From Shiella aurantiaca (GTDB taxonomy: Bacteria > Bacteroidota > Bacteroidia > Cytophagales > Cyclobacteriaceae): a stretch of 64,000 bases of DNA. Under the pieces are notes generated by a model. That model saw only the letters and a program-made list of their open reading frames with translations, had not been told where the DNA came from and searched no databases. Made by a program: the position numbers and the translations under genes. Shown here piece after piece: positions 25,967 to 35,349 of the stretch. The stretch is from assembly GCA_030412945.1 (NCBI GenBank), contig JAUHJS010000001.1, positions 186,001 to 250,000 of the forward strand, in the 5' to 3' direction. Each line of letters starts with the position of its first letter. The first letter of the stretch is position 1.

Positions 25967-26648
25967 ATTTATAGCCTACCCCCTTGATGGTGTGGATGTA
26001 GCGCTCGCCCATTTTTTGACGGATTTTACGAATATGAACATCAATGGTGCGCGCGTTGATTTCGTCATCGCTGCCCCAGAGGCGAAGCAAGAGTTCATCG
26101 CGACTATACACGGTTTCTGGATTGGAGGCCAGAAACATGAATATTTCAAAGGTTTTGGAAGGAAGATGGATGTTATTCCCTTCTACCTGTAATGAGGATG
26201 TTGTAGGCTCCACAACCAATTTGCCGCTATCTAAAATCAACTGACGGGGTATTTGATTGGGTTTTCTGCGCAAAAGACCTTTCAGTCGGCTCAAAAAAGC
26301 CAAAGATTTCAAGGGTTTGCTAAGATAGGCATTGGCTAGACAATCAAAGGCTGTCATTTCCTCCCATTCATTGTTGTTATCCGAAAGCAGGATAATTAAA
26401 GTAGAATGGAAATTCGATTCCTGACGCAGGGCCTGACACAGGCTAAAGCCATCCATTTCGGTGAGCTGCACATCGGCAATCACAATATCGGGCATAAACT
26501 TTCTTGCCAAATAGTGGGCTTGATTGCCATCAAAAGCCACGCGTACGTCATAGCCTTCTTTCTCCAGCAATCCTTTCAAGTTTTTCAAACTTTCCAGGTT
26601 GTCGTCTGCCAGCAAAACGGTAAAGGTGCCTGTATGTACTTGCCTCAT
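25956..26648 (-). CDS. OmpR-family response regulator (orphan)
   Basis: 230 residues. Receiver domain about 10-125: acidic pair Asp15/Asp16, phosphorylation site Asp59 in 'IADVQLTEMDG', conserved Lys in 'LSKPLKS'. Winged-helix domain about 140-230: 'LPSKTFEIFMFLASNPETVY', 'RDELLLRLWG', 'RTIDVHIRKIRQKMG', 'IHTIKGVGYKF'. It should be a DNA-binding activator or repressor. No kinase gene adjoins it, yet the window has five kinases without a regulator, so cross-talk with one of them is conceivable. A TATTTTTG element (plus-strand CAAAAATA at 26666-26673) may be its -7 box. Confidence 0.93.
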   Translation of the reverse strand: MRQVHTGTFTVLLADDNLESLKNLKGLLEKEGYDVRVAFDGNQAHYLARKFMPDIVIADVQLTEMDGFSLCQALRQESNFHSTLIILLSDNNNEWEEMTAFDCLANAYLSKPLKSLAFLSRLKGLLRRKPNQIPRQLILDSGKLVVEPTTSSLQVEGNNIHLPSKTFEIFMFLASNPETVYSRDELLLRLWGSDDEINARTIDVHIRKIRQKMGERYIHTIKGVGYKFKV

Positions 26649-26757
26649 GTAATTTAGCGTGTATCCAAAAATACCCTAAGCACATGGCTTTAAATAGGCC
26701 TAATGAACGATTTAAAAAGAATGTAACGTGGGAGTAATATCTTCATAACATTAGCGG

Positions 26758-26787
26758 TTGTCGTATTACCAGAATATGATAAATTTG
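26758..26787 (+). promoter_or_regulatory. Promoter of the deoxynucleoside kinase gene
   Basis: TTG at 26758-26760, 19 bases, then TAAATTTG at 26780-26787: a full match to the Bacteroidota consensus TTG-N19-TAnnTTTG. Confidence 0.75.
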
Positions 26788-26834
26788 CAGCCCCCACTAA
26801 TTTTTCACCATTGATGAGCGCACACCTGTACCCC

Positions 26835-27470
26835 ATGCACATAGCCGTAGCCGGTAATATCGGAAGCGGAAAAACTACCCTTACCCAAAAACTGGCCAAG
26901 CACTATGGGTGGAAAGCGGAGCTGGAGAGCGTGGAGGACAACCCCTATTTGCAAGATTTTTATGAAGATATGCATCGCTGGTCGTTTCATTTGCAGGTGT
27001 ATTTCTTGAACAGTCGCTTTCAGCAGATACGGGCCATAAAAGAAAGCTCACTCACGGTGATTCAAGACCGCACGATTTACGAAGATGCCTATATTTTTGC
27101 AGCCAATTTGTACAAATCAGGCTATATCAATCCGCGCGATTACCAAAACTACCTTGGCATTTTCCATAGCATAGTGGGAACGGTGAAAGCACCCGATTTA
27201 TTGATTTATCTGAAAGCCGACATCCCCAAACTGGTATCGCAAATTCAAAAGCGCGGCCGTACCTATGAGGACGCCATCCGCATCGATTACCTCAAAAACC
27301 TGAATGCCCATTATGAAGAATGGATTTCGGGCTATCACCAAGGCAAATTGCTGGTGATTGATGTCAATGACCTCGATTTTGTGAAAAACGTGGAAGACTT
27401 TGCTCAAATAGTGAACAAAATTGATGTGGAAATCAATGGCTTATTCAGCCAAATGAACAAGCGCTCTTAA
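26835..27470 (+). CDS. Deoxynucleoside kinase
   Basis: 211 residues from ATG 26835, which gives the common family start with P-loop 'GNIGSGKTT' at residues 7-15; an ATG at 26814 would add seven residues and cannot be excluded. Further dNK motifs: 'FHLQVYFLNSRF' (nucleoside pocket), the 'DRTIYED' (D-R-S-x-x-E-D type) catalytic and base-binding motif, and the lid region 'KRGRTYEDAI'. The enzyme phosphorylates deoxynucleosides with ATP for nucleotide salvage (family members differ in base preference). A clear promoter lies upstream. The stop overlaps the convergent 45-residue gene by 4 bases. Confidence 0.92.
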   Translation: MHIAVAGNIGSGKTTLTQKLAKHYGWKAELESVEDNPYLQDFYEDMHRWSFHLQVYFLNSRFQQIRAIKESSLTVIQDRTIYEDAYIFAANLYKSGYINPRDYQNYLGIFHSIVGTVKAPDLLIYLKADIPKLVSQIQKRGRTYEDAIRIDYLKNLNAHYEEWISGYHQGKLLVIDVNDLDFVKNVEDFAQIVNKIDVEINGLFSQMNKRS

Positions 27471-27604
27471 TTCGCTTGTTCGACTGTATCAGTCTTTTTC
27501 CTACCCGGAAAGGTGGTTTTCTTAGAGAAATCGTACAAAAAGAAGAAAATCAGGAGCATGAAAAGCACGAAAATAAAGAGAAACACTTTCTTTTTGGTAT
27601 CCAT
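27467..27604 (-). CDS. Small membrane protein (45 aa)
   Basis: ATG at 27604-27602 and TAA at 27469-27467 give 45 residues: a short basic start (MDTKKK), one strongly hydrophobic helix of about 20 residues (Phe/Leu/Ile rich, ending FLYDF), then a positively charged polar tail (KKTTFPGRKKTD). This is the pattern of a single-pass membrane peptide with positive charges on both sides. It starts six bases after the M20 peptidase stop on the same strand and so is probably its operon partner; it overlaps the end of the dNK gene by 4 bases. No family recognised. Confidence 0.65.
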   Translation of the reverse strand: MDTKKKVFLFIFVLFMLLIFFFLYDFSKKTTFPGRKKTDTVEQAN

Positions 27605-27610
27605 AGGTTC

Positions 27611-29107
27611 TTACTTTTTCTTATCTAAAAGCGGTAGTTTCAATCGTCTTTCTTTGGGTTTTTGCAAGGTTTCCAGAAAACGCAAATATACCCTTATCCC
27701 CGATTGCAAGGCTTCAAAGCTAATTCTTTCATTGTAATTGTGCACACTTTCCAGGTCTTCTTGCGTAAAAATGGCCGGAATAATCCCGTAGGTAGGCACA
27801 TCGTAGAGCCGGAAGAAACTATTGTCGGTAGTGGCCGGAAATAGCACCGGAAGCACATAGCTTTCGGGATACTCACTCTGGATAGAAGCTTTTAAAGCAT
27901 CATAAAATTCATCGGGCTTGGTGGCTTCGGCCATGGGGCTTTCATTGAGCACCTTGAATTTCACATGCGGGTTTTTGACCCAATAATCGATTTGTCGCAT
28001 AAAAGCCTGCTTTTTCACCCCCGGCAAAAGTCGACAGTCGAGCGTGGCCGAAGCCAAACTAGGAATGCTATTGGGCGGCCCGGGGGGATTAGAAAGTTGC
28101 GTAACCGTAATCGTATTGGTAAAAAGTGAAAGATACAAGGGATCATTTTTGATGAAACGTACTACCAAAGGATTCAAAATACTCCAATTGCTGTGCGCCA
28201 TAAAAAAGCCTTTGATACCACCTTCTGCCTTGCCGAGTTCGCGCATCATTCTGCGATTGGTCCGATTGAAGCGAAGGCGAAGCTTGCGATTGTTCAGGCT
28301 ACTCAGTGCCTGAATCAGTTCTTTATTAGCATAGTTGATGGCCGGTGTGGCACCATGCCCAAAGGTATTGTATTGCAGCTCCATCTCCAGCCAAAGGCTC
28401 GACTTCTCTGCCACGGAGACGCCAAAGACCCGGGCCTCGGGTTTGGAGCTTAGCACGCCACTAAAGCCTGCACCACCTTCGCCTAAAACCACAGCAGGAT
28501 TGAGGTAACGTAAGTAGTGATCGGTGATAAGCTTAGCGCCTAACTTCCCTCCATCTTCTTCATTGGATACGCTGAGCAAGGTGATGTTGTAAGGCAAATC
28601 TTTGTCGGCATACTTTTCTTTGAAACGCAAAAGCGCCATCAGCTGCATCACCCCTAGCCCCTTGGAATCAATCGCCCCGCGCCCCCACACATAGCTACTA
28701 TCCACTTTGCCCGAAAAAGGTGCATGTTTCCAATACGTAGTATCCCCCTCGGGCACTACATCGATGTGATTGAGCAAAACGATATTGGGCTTTTGGGTAA
28801 ACAAGGGAAACAGAGAAGCAGCGAAATTATAGGAATTGGAATCGTGAGAGAAATAGGTGATGTGCAAATCTTTGTCCTTGGCATAGGCCGCCAAAAAGGT
28901 TCCCGCCTCTTCCTCTTGTCCGGTAATGGAGGGGATTTTGATGTAAGTAGACAGCAGGGAAATGGCCTCTTCTAAATAGGCTTTGTCGAATGCCTGTCGC
29001 GAATGTTCTACCCCTACACTGTCACCTTGCACCACCTCTTGCTGAAATTGCTGCGCCCTGCCGCCTAGCGCAACAAAGAGTAAGGTTAAAAGCAAAAGGC
29101 GCTTCAT
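27611..29107 (-). CDS. M20 family metallopeptidase, exported
   Basis: 498 residues from ATG 29107 (upstream in-frame extension to 29143 is less likely because the signal peptide MKRLLLLTLLFVALGGRAQ begins here). M20 zinc site: His and Asp in 'NHIDVVPEG', Asp in 'WGRGAIDSKG', Glu pair in 'NEEDGG', later 'EGG' and the terminal His in 'GIIPAIFTQEDLESVHNYNE'. Related to carboxypeptidase S / aminoacylase-like M20 peptidases, which cleave small peptides or acyl amino acids. Predicted periplasmic. It follows the 583-residue membrane protein after 63 bases and precedes the 45-residue peptide; membership of the MoxR operon is possible but not certain. Confidence 0.9.
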   Translation of the reverse strand: MKRLLLLTLLFVALGGRAQQFQQEVVQGDSVGVEHSRQAFDKAYLEEAISLLSTYIKIPSITGQEEEAGTFLAAYAKDKDLHITYFSHDSNSYNFAASLFPLFTQKPNIVLLNHIDVVPEGDTTYWKHAPFSGKVDSSYVWGRGAIDSKGLGVMQLMALLRFKEKYADKDLPYNITLLSVSNEEDGGKLGAKLITDHYLRYLNPAVVLGEGGAGFSGVLSSKPEARVFGVSVAEKSSLWLEMELQYNTFGHGATPAINYANKELIQALSSLNNRKLRLRFNRTNRRMMRELGKAEGGIKGFFMAHSNWSILNPLVVRFIKNDPLYLSLFTNTITVTQLSNPPGPPNSIPSLASATLDCRLLPGVKKQAFMRQIDYWVKNPHVKFKVLNESPMAEATKPDEFYDALKASIQSEYPESYVLPVLFPATTDNSFFRLYDVPTYGIIPAIFTQEDLESVHNYNERISFEALQSGIRVYLRFLETLQKPKERRLKLPLLDKKK

Positions 29108-29170
29108 AAATGGTTTGGATAGTCGCAAAATCATCAACAACAACCTAAAGAGAATCAGTTTGCAATTTGT

Positions 29171-30922
29171 TTAAATACGGGGCAAAAGCCAAAGCAAAGC
29201 CAAGAGGATTATGAAAGAAAATACGAAAACAAATCGATAGCGAGACCAGTCAAATGTGGAAAGTAAGGAGCCTTTTCCAGTTACTTTATCTGACCCTTGC
29301 TCCGATTGAAGTATGGAAAAATCGCTACGATTGGATTGCTTAAATCCGGGAAAGCCTTCTTGCTTTTGTACATAAAAAGAGGAGGCCCACAGCGTATCAT
29401 TCTCCACAAGAGGCGTCCACCATCCGCTTTGGCTGAGGCTAAAGTTCAGCACCTGCTTTTCGGGAATAAAGGGATCTGTCTGAGTATGAAAATACCGAAC
29501 GATATCTTCATACAAAAATTGTATCTTTCCAATATCAGTATATCCCATCAATTCTCCACCAATCGTTTGTTTTAGCATAGGCCAATCTTGATCCATACGA
29601 AAGATGGCTGTTTCCGATTCAGGGTTGAGCCAGTTGGCCACAGCCGACCAGTAGGCTTCATACAATTCATCTTTACCAGCCAAAAGCCAGGGATAGGTAG
29701 CTACCGCCAATTGACTTAGCACCCAACCTTTGCCATAACTTTGCGCGGCTATAAGTTCCTCAAAAGGGGAAGCTCCGCGCTGCCAGTTTTCAGTAAATGT
29801 GAAGGGCATTAGCTCTACCGATTGGGCAAGTCCCTTCCAAGAAAACAGGTAAGTAGGTGATGTAGTACGGGCTTTGAGCGCAAAGGTAGATGAACCCAAA
29901 AGACGCGTAAACTCACCTTTTGAAGGAAAAAGTAATAAGCGTATAAAAGCCTGATTAACTGAATTTAAAATACGAGATTGTAAAGTCTTACTCAAAGAAG
30001 AAAAATAAGCCTCTTCCATCACCAAGGCATCCACTTTTCCTTTATTTTCTTCACCCAGCAAGGAGTTAAGACCATCTCGAACAAAACCTTGAGTTTGCAG
30101 GGTTTTGCCTAAGGCTATGCCTGTTTGCATACGCACCGAGTGGCCTTGAGAACGCCAAAAATCACGGAGATAACGCCACTCGGCACTCGGATAAGAAGAC
30201 AGGATTAGAATAGATAAATACTTTTTATCCAATACATTAAGAGGAATTTCCGGTAGCATTACCTCAAGACTCTTATCTGTTTTGGCCCAAAGCTTTCCGA
30301 CATAGCGTCCGGGCACTTTAGGGACTTCACAAAAGTCCAGCTCTTTTTCAGCACTATCTACAAAAACCGAATCCTTGTCCATATCCCAGCCCTGATAGTA
30401 GAGCCAAAAGGGAGTTTGAATTTTTAAAAAGCGAATACTGAAGCAATACTTTTCATTTACAGTACTAAGTGCTTGATTAATAATTTGATAAGACCCTAAT
30501 ATACTAATATTATTAGCAGGGAAAATTCGGCTTTTTGGAAGCTTTTCCTGCCAGAAATCTACCTGATTGATGGGTACAAACAAGGTATCAATTTGCAAGG
30601 TGTTGGCTTCCTGTTCTGCTACGTACACTTGCTCCATCAGCTCTTGCTCAGTGAAAATTTCGGTCTGTGGATGCTCGCTCAACCAAGCCGTATCGTCACT
30701 CAGCTCCTCCTTATTTTGAGTGAGCAACACTACTGAATACCGATTGGTATCTTTTTGCGTTTCTCCCAAAACCAGAAAGAACAAAGCAAGTAAAGCCAAA
30801 AACCAAAGTACGATTCGTAGCGCTACCCGCTCCTTACTTTTCCGAATTTCCAAATAAATCCCTAGGCCCAATAAGGGTAAAAGCAAGACAACTAGAAACC
30901 AATATTTTTGTACTATTTCCAT
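29171..30922 (-). CDS. Large membrane protein of unknown function in the MoxR/BatA operon
   Basis: 583 residues. Two hydrophobic helices at the N-terminus (about 8-25 and 34-52), a long periplasmic part without recognised domains, and a final transmembrane helix (about 560-582, 'VFVFSFIILLALLWLLPRI'). The N- and C-terminal anchors resemble those of BatA-like proteins, but no von Willebrand MIDAS (DxSxS) is visible. A weakly class-I glutamine-amidotransferase-like segment may lie at about 230-300 ('LSILILSSYPSAEWRYLRDF'). Located four bases after the preceding operon gene, so co-translated. The first 65 codons contain a copy of the TetR operator (30737-30754). Function unknown. Confidence 0.7.
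   Translation of the reverse strand: MEIVQKYWFLVVLLLPLLGLGIYLEIRKSKERVALRIVLWFLALLALFFLVLGETQKDTNRYSVVLLTQNKEELSDDTAWLSEHPQTEIFTEQELMEQVYVAEQEANTLQIDTLFVPINQVDFWQEKLPKSRIFPANNISILGSYQIINQALSTVNEKYCFSIRFLKIQTPFWLYYQGWDMDKDSVFVDSAEKELDFCEVPKVPGRYVGKLWAKTDKSLEVMLPEIPLNVLDKKYLSILILSSYPSAEWRYLRDFWRSQGHSVRMQTGIALGKTLQTQGFVRDGLNSLLGEENKGKVDALVMEEAYFSSLSKTLQSRILNSVNQAFIRLLLFPSKGEFTRLLGSSTFALKARTTSPTYLFSWKGLAQSVELMPFTFTENWQRGASPFEELIAAQSYGKGWVLSQLAVATYPWLLAGKDELYEAYWSAVANWLNPESETAIFRMDQDWPMLKQTIGGELMGYTDIGKIQFLYEDIVRYFHTQTDPFIPEKQVLNFSLSQSGWWTPLVENDTLWASSFYVQKQEGFPGFKQSNRSDFSILQSEQGSDKVTGKGSLLSTFDWSRYRFVFVFSFIILLALLWLLPRI
30737..30754 (+). promoter_or_regulatory. 18-base copy of the TetR operator inside a coding region
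   Basis: ATACCGATTGGTATCTTT is identical to 18997-19014, which contains the tetR operator core and most of its -7 box. It lies within codons near the start of the 583-residue membrane protein gene. Whether it binds the repressor is unknown. Confidence 0.4.
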
Positions 30923-30925
30923 ATA

Positions 30926-33220
30926 CTACTTTTTTCCCATTTTTTGCTTTAACTGCATACGAATAGAAAGTTCATCAGAAAGCAGAACGCTTCTCCTTTC
31001 GGAATAGGCTTGAGTAAGGACGGAAGCAAGACCTTTCATAGCAACCTCCCTATTCTTAGAATAATCAAATTCACTGCGCGCACTCGACAGCGTATTCAAA
31101 GCCTGTAAAGTGGCCAAGCTTAGGGTCAATTCTTGGCGCATGCGCTGAGCCAAAGCTTGGTCTACCACCTCTTGAACAAGAGCAATTGGTGGCACTTCTG
31201 TAGCACTTGGGTGTGAGGCTAGCCAGACAAAAAGTTCGGTGTAGACGCGTGTATCTTCCTCTATTTCCGACAACCTAATGCGGTCAGGACTGATCTCTTT
31301 TTGTTCTCCACTCAGTCGCTTTTCTTCTTTCAAAGGAGGTGCCTCAAAGCCTACCCGCTCTACATAAATCCTCGATTGCTGCTGTATGCTTTTAATCTTT
31401 TCCAAGGCTTTGTATTCATAAGGAAGAGCCTCATTGGGATTAGCCAAACGCAGGTATAATTCCGCATACCACATGTCGGCCAGAGCGGCCTTGAGCTGAG
31501 TCTTGATGGCCTCGTCTAAGAAGGTGGCTTCCTCCATTTCGTTGTGTGCGTGCACGTAGGGTGTAAGCAATTCGCGGGCTTGCGACTGCCCCGCCATTTC
31601 CGGATTTTCCGCTCGTATATCCGACTCAAAAGCTGCGTTCCACTCTGATTCGTGATTGTGCCCATCGCCCATAAAGTGACCTTCTTCCAGCTTCAAACCA
31701 AAGGCTTCCGCTACCTTTTCGTTCAGTTCCTTCTCGCTCTCATGTGGGGCTTTTTCTCCGTTCATCTTTTCCAAAAAGTATTCTTTCAAAGCCAACTCCG
31801 CCCCTACGCCTATCCCCGATTCGGCTTCTTCCCCAATAAACTGCCCATAGCGTAAACGCAGGATTTTTTGGTCGGCTGCAATGGTATTGCTGGCTTTCAT
31901 AAAGTCCGAGGCGGTATACTTTTTCTTGTCTTTCAAGAGAGCTTCTGTATCAATAATAATCTGCCGCTGACTACGGAAGTACTCGGGCATAATATCCACC
32001 GCAAGACCTCCCAAATCGGAGCTGATTACCTTATTAGGATCTTTTACTTTTAAGAAATGCATATCGCTGCGCCCTTGCTGAGGATTGGGTCGCTTGTTGT
32101 CGGTGGCCCTCAGGTAATAATATACTTCATCACCTGCTTGTAGGCCAAGGGATTTTATGTCCCACAGAAATTCACGGGCTACGGATTTAATCCCCTTGCC
32201 AAAATCGGCAATGGGAATTTGCATCTCCCTGAATTTCACGCCTTCGCCTTCCCCCCGACTAATGGTTGCTACAATGGCGACTTGGCTCAAGGCAAAATCA
32301 TCCGAAGCTTTATAGGCAATTGACACAGTACTGGGCAATTCCTCCGGCAAGAATTCCTGCGCAGTATTTTTGTCGGTCAGCTGTACACGTGGCACTTGAT
32401 CAGTCAAGATTTGCCAGGCAAATAAATCGCTCCGCCAGTGGGAATCTCCTTCTTCTAAAGCGATTTGGTAAACCGAGGCTTGCGTTAAAGGTAAGGTTAG
32501 TGTCCAGCCTTTGTTCTTCTTTTTCATGTACACCGTATCGGAAAAAGCACGAACCAGATAGGCCCGTTCTATATCCTGATTGGCTTCTAAGTACCAGATA
32601 GCCGCACTACCTTCATAGGCTTCAAAATTACCCAATGAGTGCGTTTTCAAACCTAAGCCCATATATGCAGGCGCTGTTACGCGTACCTCAGCCTGAGTCA
32701 GGTTTATGCTATCCTTTGCGTCCGAGGTATTCATCAAAACCACAGCCTCAGGCACGGGATCCTTGCTTTGCTCTTTTGCCTTGGGCAAAGAATAACTTGC
32801 CCCAATGCAAAATCCGGATACGGCAAGTATGGAGAACCATCGCCACCAAGGGATAGGAATACTAGGTTTTAGCGCCTCTAGTTGCTGGACAATTTCTTGC
32901 CTTTGTTGTGCTTCCAGCCAATGAGAAGGCTCTTTCAATAAAAGTTCGGTACTAAAACTGAGCGATGGATAGCGTAGATTAAGGTCAAACGCGATATGCT
33001 GCACTTCAATGCCCCACCAAGGGCGATACGCGATATAGAGTATATTCCCCAAAACAAAAGCCAAAGCAGGTGCCAATTCGCGATACGGCCAAGCTTTCCA
33101 ATACCAAAGCCATCCGCAGAGGCTCATCAGTAAGATTCCGAGCAGAACGCCTTCTATTATGCGGTAAACCTGCGCCCTGCGCTTCAAGTAGTGGATACTA
33201 TGTGCCAATCCCTTTTTCAT
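30926..33220 (-). CDS. DUF4175-like membrane protein
   Basis: 764 residues from ATG 33220 (four-base ATGA overlap with the upstream BatA-like gene). Hydrophobic helices at about 20-70 and 150-170, then a long periplasmic region: a beta-rich part ('VRVTAPAYMGLGLKTHSLG', 'IAYKASDDFALSQVAIVATI') followed from about residue 430 by long helices rich in Glu, Lys and Gln. The arrangement resembles DUF4175 proteins, which also sit in membranes and in MoxR operons. The assignment is by layout, not by a firm motif. The gene lies between the BatA-like gene and the 583-residue membrane protein in a tightly spaced operon. Confidence 0.7.
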   Translation of the reverse strand: MKKGLAHSIHYLKRRAQVYRIIEGVLLGILLMSLCGWLWYWKAWPYRELAPALAFVLGNILYIAYRPWWGIEVQHIAFDLNLRYPSLSFSTELLLKEPSHWLEAQQRQEIVQQLEALKPSIPIPWWRWFSILAVSGFCIGASYSLPKAKEQSKDPVPEAVVLMNTSDAKDSINLTQAEVRVTAPAYMGLGLKTHSLGNFEAYEGSAAIWYLEANQDIERAYLVRAFSDTVYMKKKNKGWTLTLPLTQASVYQIALEEGDSHWRSDLFAWQILTDQVPRVQLTDKNTAQEFLPEELPSTVSIAYKASDDFALSQVAIVATISRGEGEGVKFREMQIPIADFGKGIKSVAREFLWDIKSLGLQAGDEVYYYLRATDNKRPNPQQGRSDMHFLKVKDPNKVISSDLGGLAVDIMPEYFRSQRQIIIDTEALLKDKKKYTASDFMKASNTIAADQKILRLRYGQFIGEEAESGIGVGAELALKEYFLEKMNGEKAPHESEKELNEKVAEAFGLKLEEGHFMGDGHNHESEWNAAFESDIRAENPEMAGQSQARELLTPYVHAHNEMEEATFLDEAIKTQLKAALADMWYAELYLRLANPNEALPYEYKALEKIKSIQQQSRIYVERVGFEAPPLKEEKRLSGEQKEISPDRIRLSEIEEDTRVYTELFVWLASHPSATEVPPIALVQEVVDQALAQRMRQELTLSLATLQALNTLSSARSEFDYSKNREVAMKGLASVLTQAYSERRSVLLSDELSIRMQLKQKMGKK

Positions 33221-34464
33221 ACACGCTTGTAATAGGCATAAATACGTTCGATAGCCAAAAGAAAAAGTAAGAAGCCCAAAAGCACCCATTGAAAGTCGCG
33301 AGAGATGGGCGGAGTGGCATGTAACACCCGCATATCCAAGGTTTCCGGTGCCATTTGGCGATCATCGGCTTCTTGTCGAATGATGCGGCTTTCTTCGTCC
33401 CAATTTAAAGCCCTAAGCAATTCTTCGGCTAGCAACAGCCACTCATTGGATGTAGGTGTTGAACGCGCCACCAAAGACTTTTGCAGGCGCCAATATTTAC
33501 CTAAGGCATCTGATTGAATTTGGAACCATGCACGAGCAGATTCCTGAGGCTGATACACCACCCGAAAGCGATGAGACGGTAAAGGATCTGATTCAGACAA
33601 GACAAAGAGCCAATCGGCCGTATCGGTTTCCGTAAAAACCACCTTTTTGAAAGAAAAATCAGCGGCAACCGATAGGGCATCGCGCAAGAATTCTTCTTCC
33701 TTATTTCGACTTTGCTTGGCAAATATTTGCACATGCACGGTATCCGGAGCGAAAACACTATGAGGAACGGTTTTTAGTGAAGAAGAAAGACTGTTCATGC
33801 CTAGGCTAATGGAATCCTTTACTTTCCATTGTTCCTCTTCCCAATAGCCTATTTTCCAGTACAGGGAATCCCCCCGAGTGATACGGCTGATCAAGTAACG
33901 GTTGGCTGATGTAGAGGGAATCAGTCTCCAATCGATGTAAAAAGGAAAAGCCAACAGCTCACTTGTTGGGAAATATTTCTGCTGACCGTGGGTAAATAGC
34001 ACCACCGTATCGATTTGAATACCTTGTCGGCTCCATGCCTTTAAGGTTTTCCAGTAATTGGGCAATTGCTCATCTAGTACTGGCTTAGGCTTTGAAAAAG
34101 GAAGCACTTCAATCTGCAGCCAATACGCCTGTTGGGTAGCCCTTACGCTATCCAGGTTTTCTATCCATTGGCTTTCGAGCAGCGGATCTATCAGGTATAC
34201 CTTATTGATTTTTGTAGGCGATTGCTGAAAAATGGGCTGCATCAGATACACAGTAAGCAAGGCTAAAATCAGCATGCGAAGCAGCATCAAGAGAATATCT
34301 TGCCATTGAATTCGGCTCGATTTAGATTGGTCTGCCGAGATATACAGCCCTACAAAGCCTACTTTTTTCTTTTTCCGAACCTTTTTGTTCCACAAGTGAA
34401 TCAGCAAAGGCACTAATATGCTCAGTCCGGCCCATGCCCATTGTGGCTGCATCCAAGTAATCAT
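33217..34464 (-). CDS. BatA-like protein (BatA N-terminal domain)
   Basis: 415 residues. The first 80 residues are the BatA/aerotolerance N-domain: 'QPQWAWAGLSILVPLLIHLW', then the basic run 'NKKVRKKKKVGF' and a second helix in 'ILLMLLRMLILALLTVYLMQP'. A third helix lies near the C-terminus ('FQWVLLGFLLFLLAIERIYAY'). The region between is periplasmic and lacks a MIDAS motif, so it is not a full von Willebrand protein. Overlaps the DUF58 gene by four bases upstream and the DUF4175-like gene by four downstream. Bat proteins are linked to envelope stress in Bacteroidota, but their exact activity is unknown. Confidence 0.82.
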   Translation of the reverse strand: MITWMQPQWAWAGLSILVPLLIHLWNKKVRKKKKVGFVGLYISADQSKSSRIQWQDILLMLLRMLILALLTVYLMQPIFQQSPTKINKVYLIDPLLESQWIENLDSVRATQQAYWLQIEVLPFSKPKPVLDEQLPNYWKTLKAWSRQGIQIDTVVLFTHGQQKYFPTSELLAFPFYIDWRLIPSTSANRYLISRITRGDSLYWKIGYWEEEQWKVKDSISLGMNSLSSSLKTVPHSVFAPDTVHVQIFAKQSRNKEEEFLRDALSVAADFSFKKVVFTETDTADWLFVLSESDPLPSHRFRVVYQPQESARAWFQIQSDALGKYWRLQKSLVARSTPTSNEWLLLAEELLRALNWDEESRIIRQEADDRQMAPETLDMRVLHATPPISRDFQWVLLGFLLFLLAIERIYAYYKRV

Positions 34465-35348
34465 AGGCGGAGCTTTTTACGTTTTTGCAGAAAGGTGCGC
34501 AAAGCCTTAATAGGCGATTCATCCAAAGAAATGCAGACATAGCCTATCTCCTTTTGCAGTAATTCTTGCTGGAGTTTTTCCGTTTGGCTTTTCATACGCT
34601 CAGCCACTTCTTCCGCAGCCTTTTTCCCTCCGAACACCAAGGTTTTTCCACTTTCCCAATCTTCCAATAGCACCGATTCCTCCGAAGGATGCAGCTCATC
34701 GGGTGCCAACAGCTGAAAAACCACCACCTCATTGCGCTTATGCTTGATTTGTTTCACCCAATCCATGATTTCGTGATGCTGTTGATGTCCATCTGAAAAA
34801 AGCACATACAAAGCAGCAGTATCTTCCGAAAATAGCGGGCGAACCGCCCAAGAACCCGAAGCCCTGATTTGCAAAAGACTATGCAGAAACTGGTGAAATT
34901 GCTGATACCCACTTTGCGGGGGAAGATGCCACGTTTTTTTATCGTTTTCAGCAATTAATCCAAAGGCATCATTAAACTGATTGGCCACATAGGCGACACC
35001 TGCGGCCATAACGCGGGCATAATCGAGCTTGCTCACTCCTTGCCATTCGTGTTTCATGCTGGCAGTAGCATCTATCAGGCAAGTGACCTTCACGCGAGTT
35101 TCCACCTCAGCCAAGCGGACATAATAGCGGTCTGATCGGGCATACATTTTCCAATCGAGCATGCGCGGGTCATCACCCGGCTCATAGCTACGGTATTGAC
35201 TAAACTCTTGACCCTGACCCGATTGTGTACTTTTATGTTGCCCATAGCTGAGCTCTTCTGATATCAATTGTGATAACAGCTCCAGTCCTTTCAGCGACTG
35301 CATTAGCTCAGGACTTAGTACTTTTCGGATATCAGCCGATTTAGCCAT
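34461..35348 (-). CDS. DUF58 domain-containing protein
   Basis: 295 residues, no signal peptide. The DUF58 signature 'YEPGDDPRMLDWKMYARSD' is at about residues 54-72 and a von Willebrand-like fold follows ('VTCLIDATASMKHEWQGVSK', where the MIDAS motif DxSxS is changed to DATAS, still compatible with metal binding). DUF58 proteins work with MoxR AAA ATPases, which here lies one base upstream. Probably cytoplasmic, acting as an adaptor for the MoxR chaperone. Confidence 0.9.
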   Translation of the reverse strand: MAKSADIRKVLSPELMQSLKGLELLSQLISEELSYGQHKSTQSGQGQEFSQYRSYEPGDDPRMLDWKMYARSDRYYVRLAEVETRVKVTCLIDATASMKHEWQGVSKLDYARVMAAGVAYVANQFNDAFGLIAENDKKTWHLPPQSGYQQFHQFLHSLLQIRASGSWAVRPLFSEDTAALYVLFSDGHQQHHEIMDWVKQIKHKRNEVVVFQLLAPDELHPSEESVLLEDWESGKTLVFGGKKAAEEVAERMKSQTEKLQQELLQKEIGYVCISLDESPIKALRTFLQKRKKLRL

Positions 35349-35349
35349 C

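Noticed and set aside
29171-30922. Annotating this gene as BatB or BatD
   Set aside because: It has the two-end membrane anchors but no MIDAS or BatD-like immunoglobulin repeats that I could recognise.
34461-35348. DUF58 as a full von Willebrand MIDAS protein
   Set aside because: The site reads DATAS, only a variant of DxSxS, and the rest fits DUF58, so I kept the DUF58 name.
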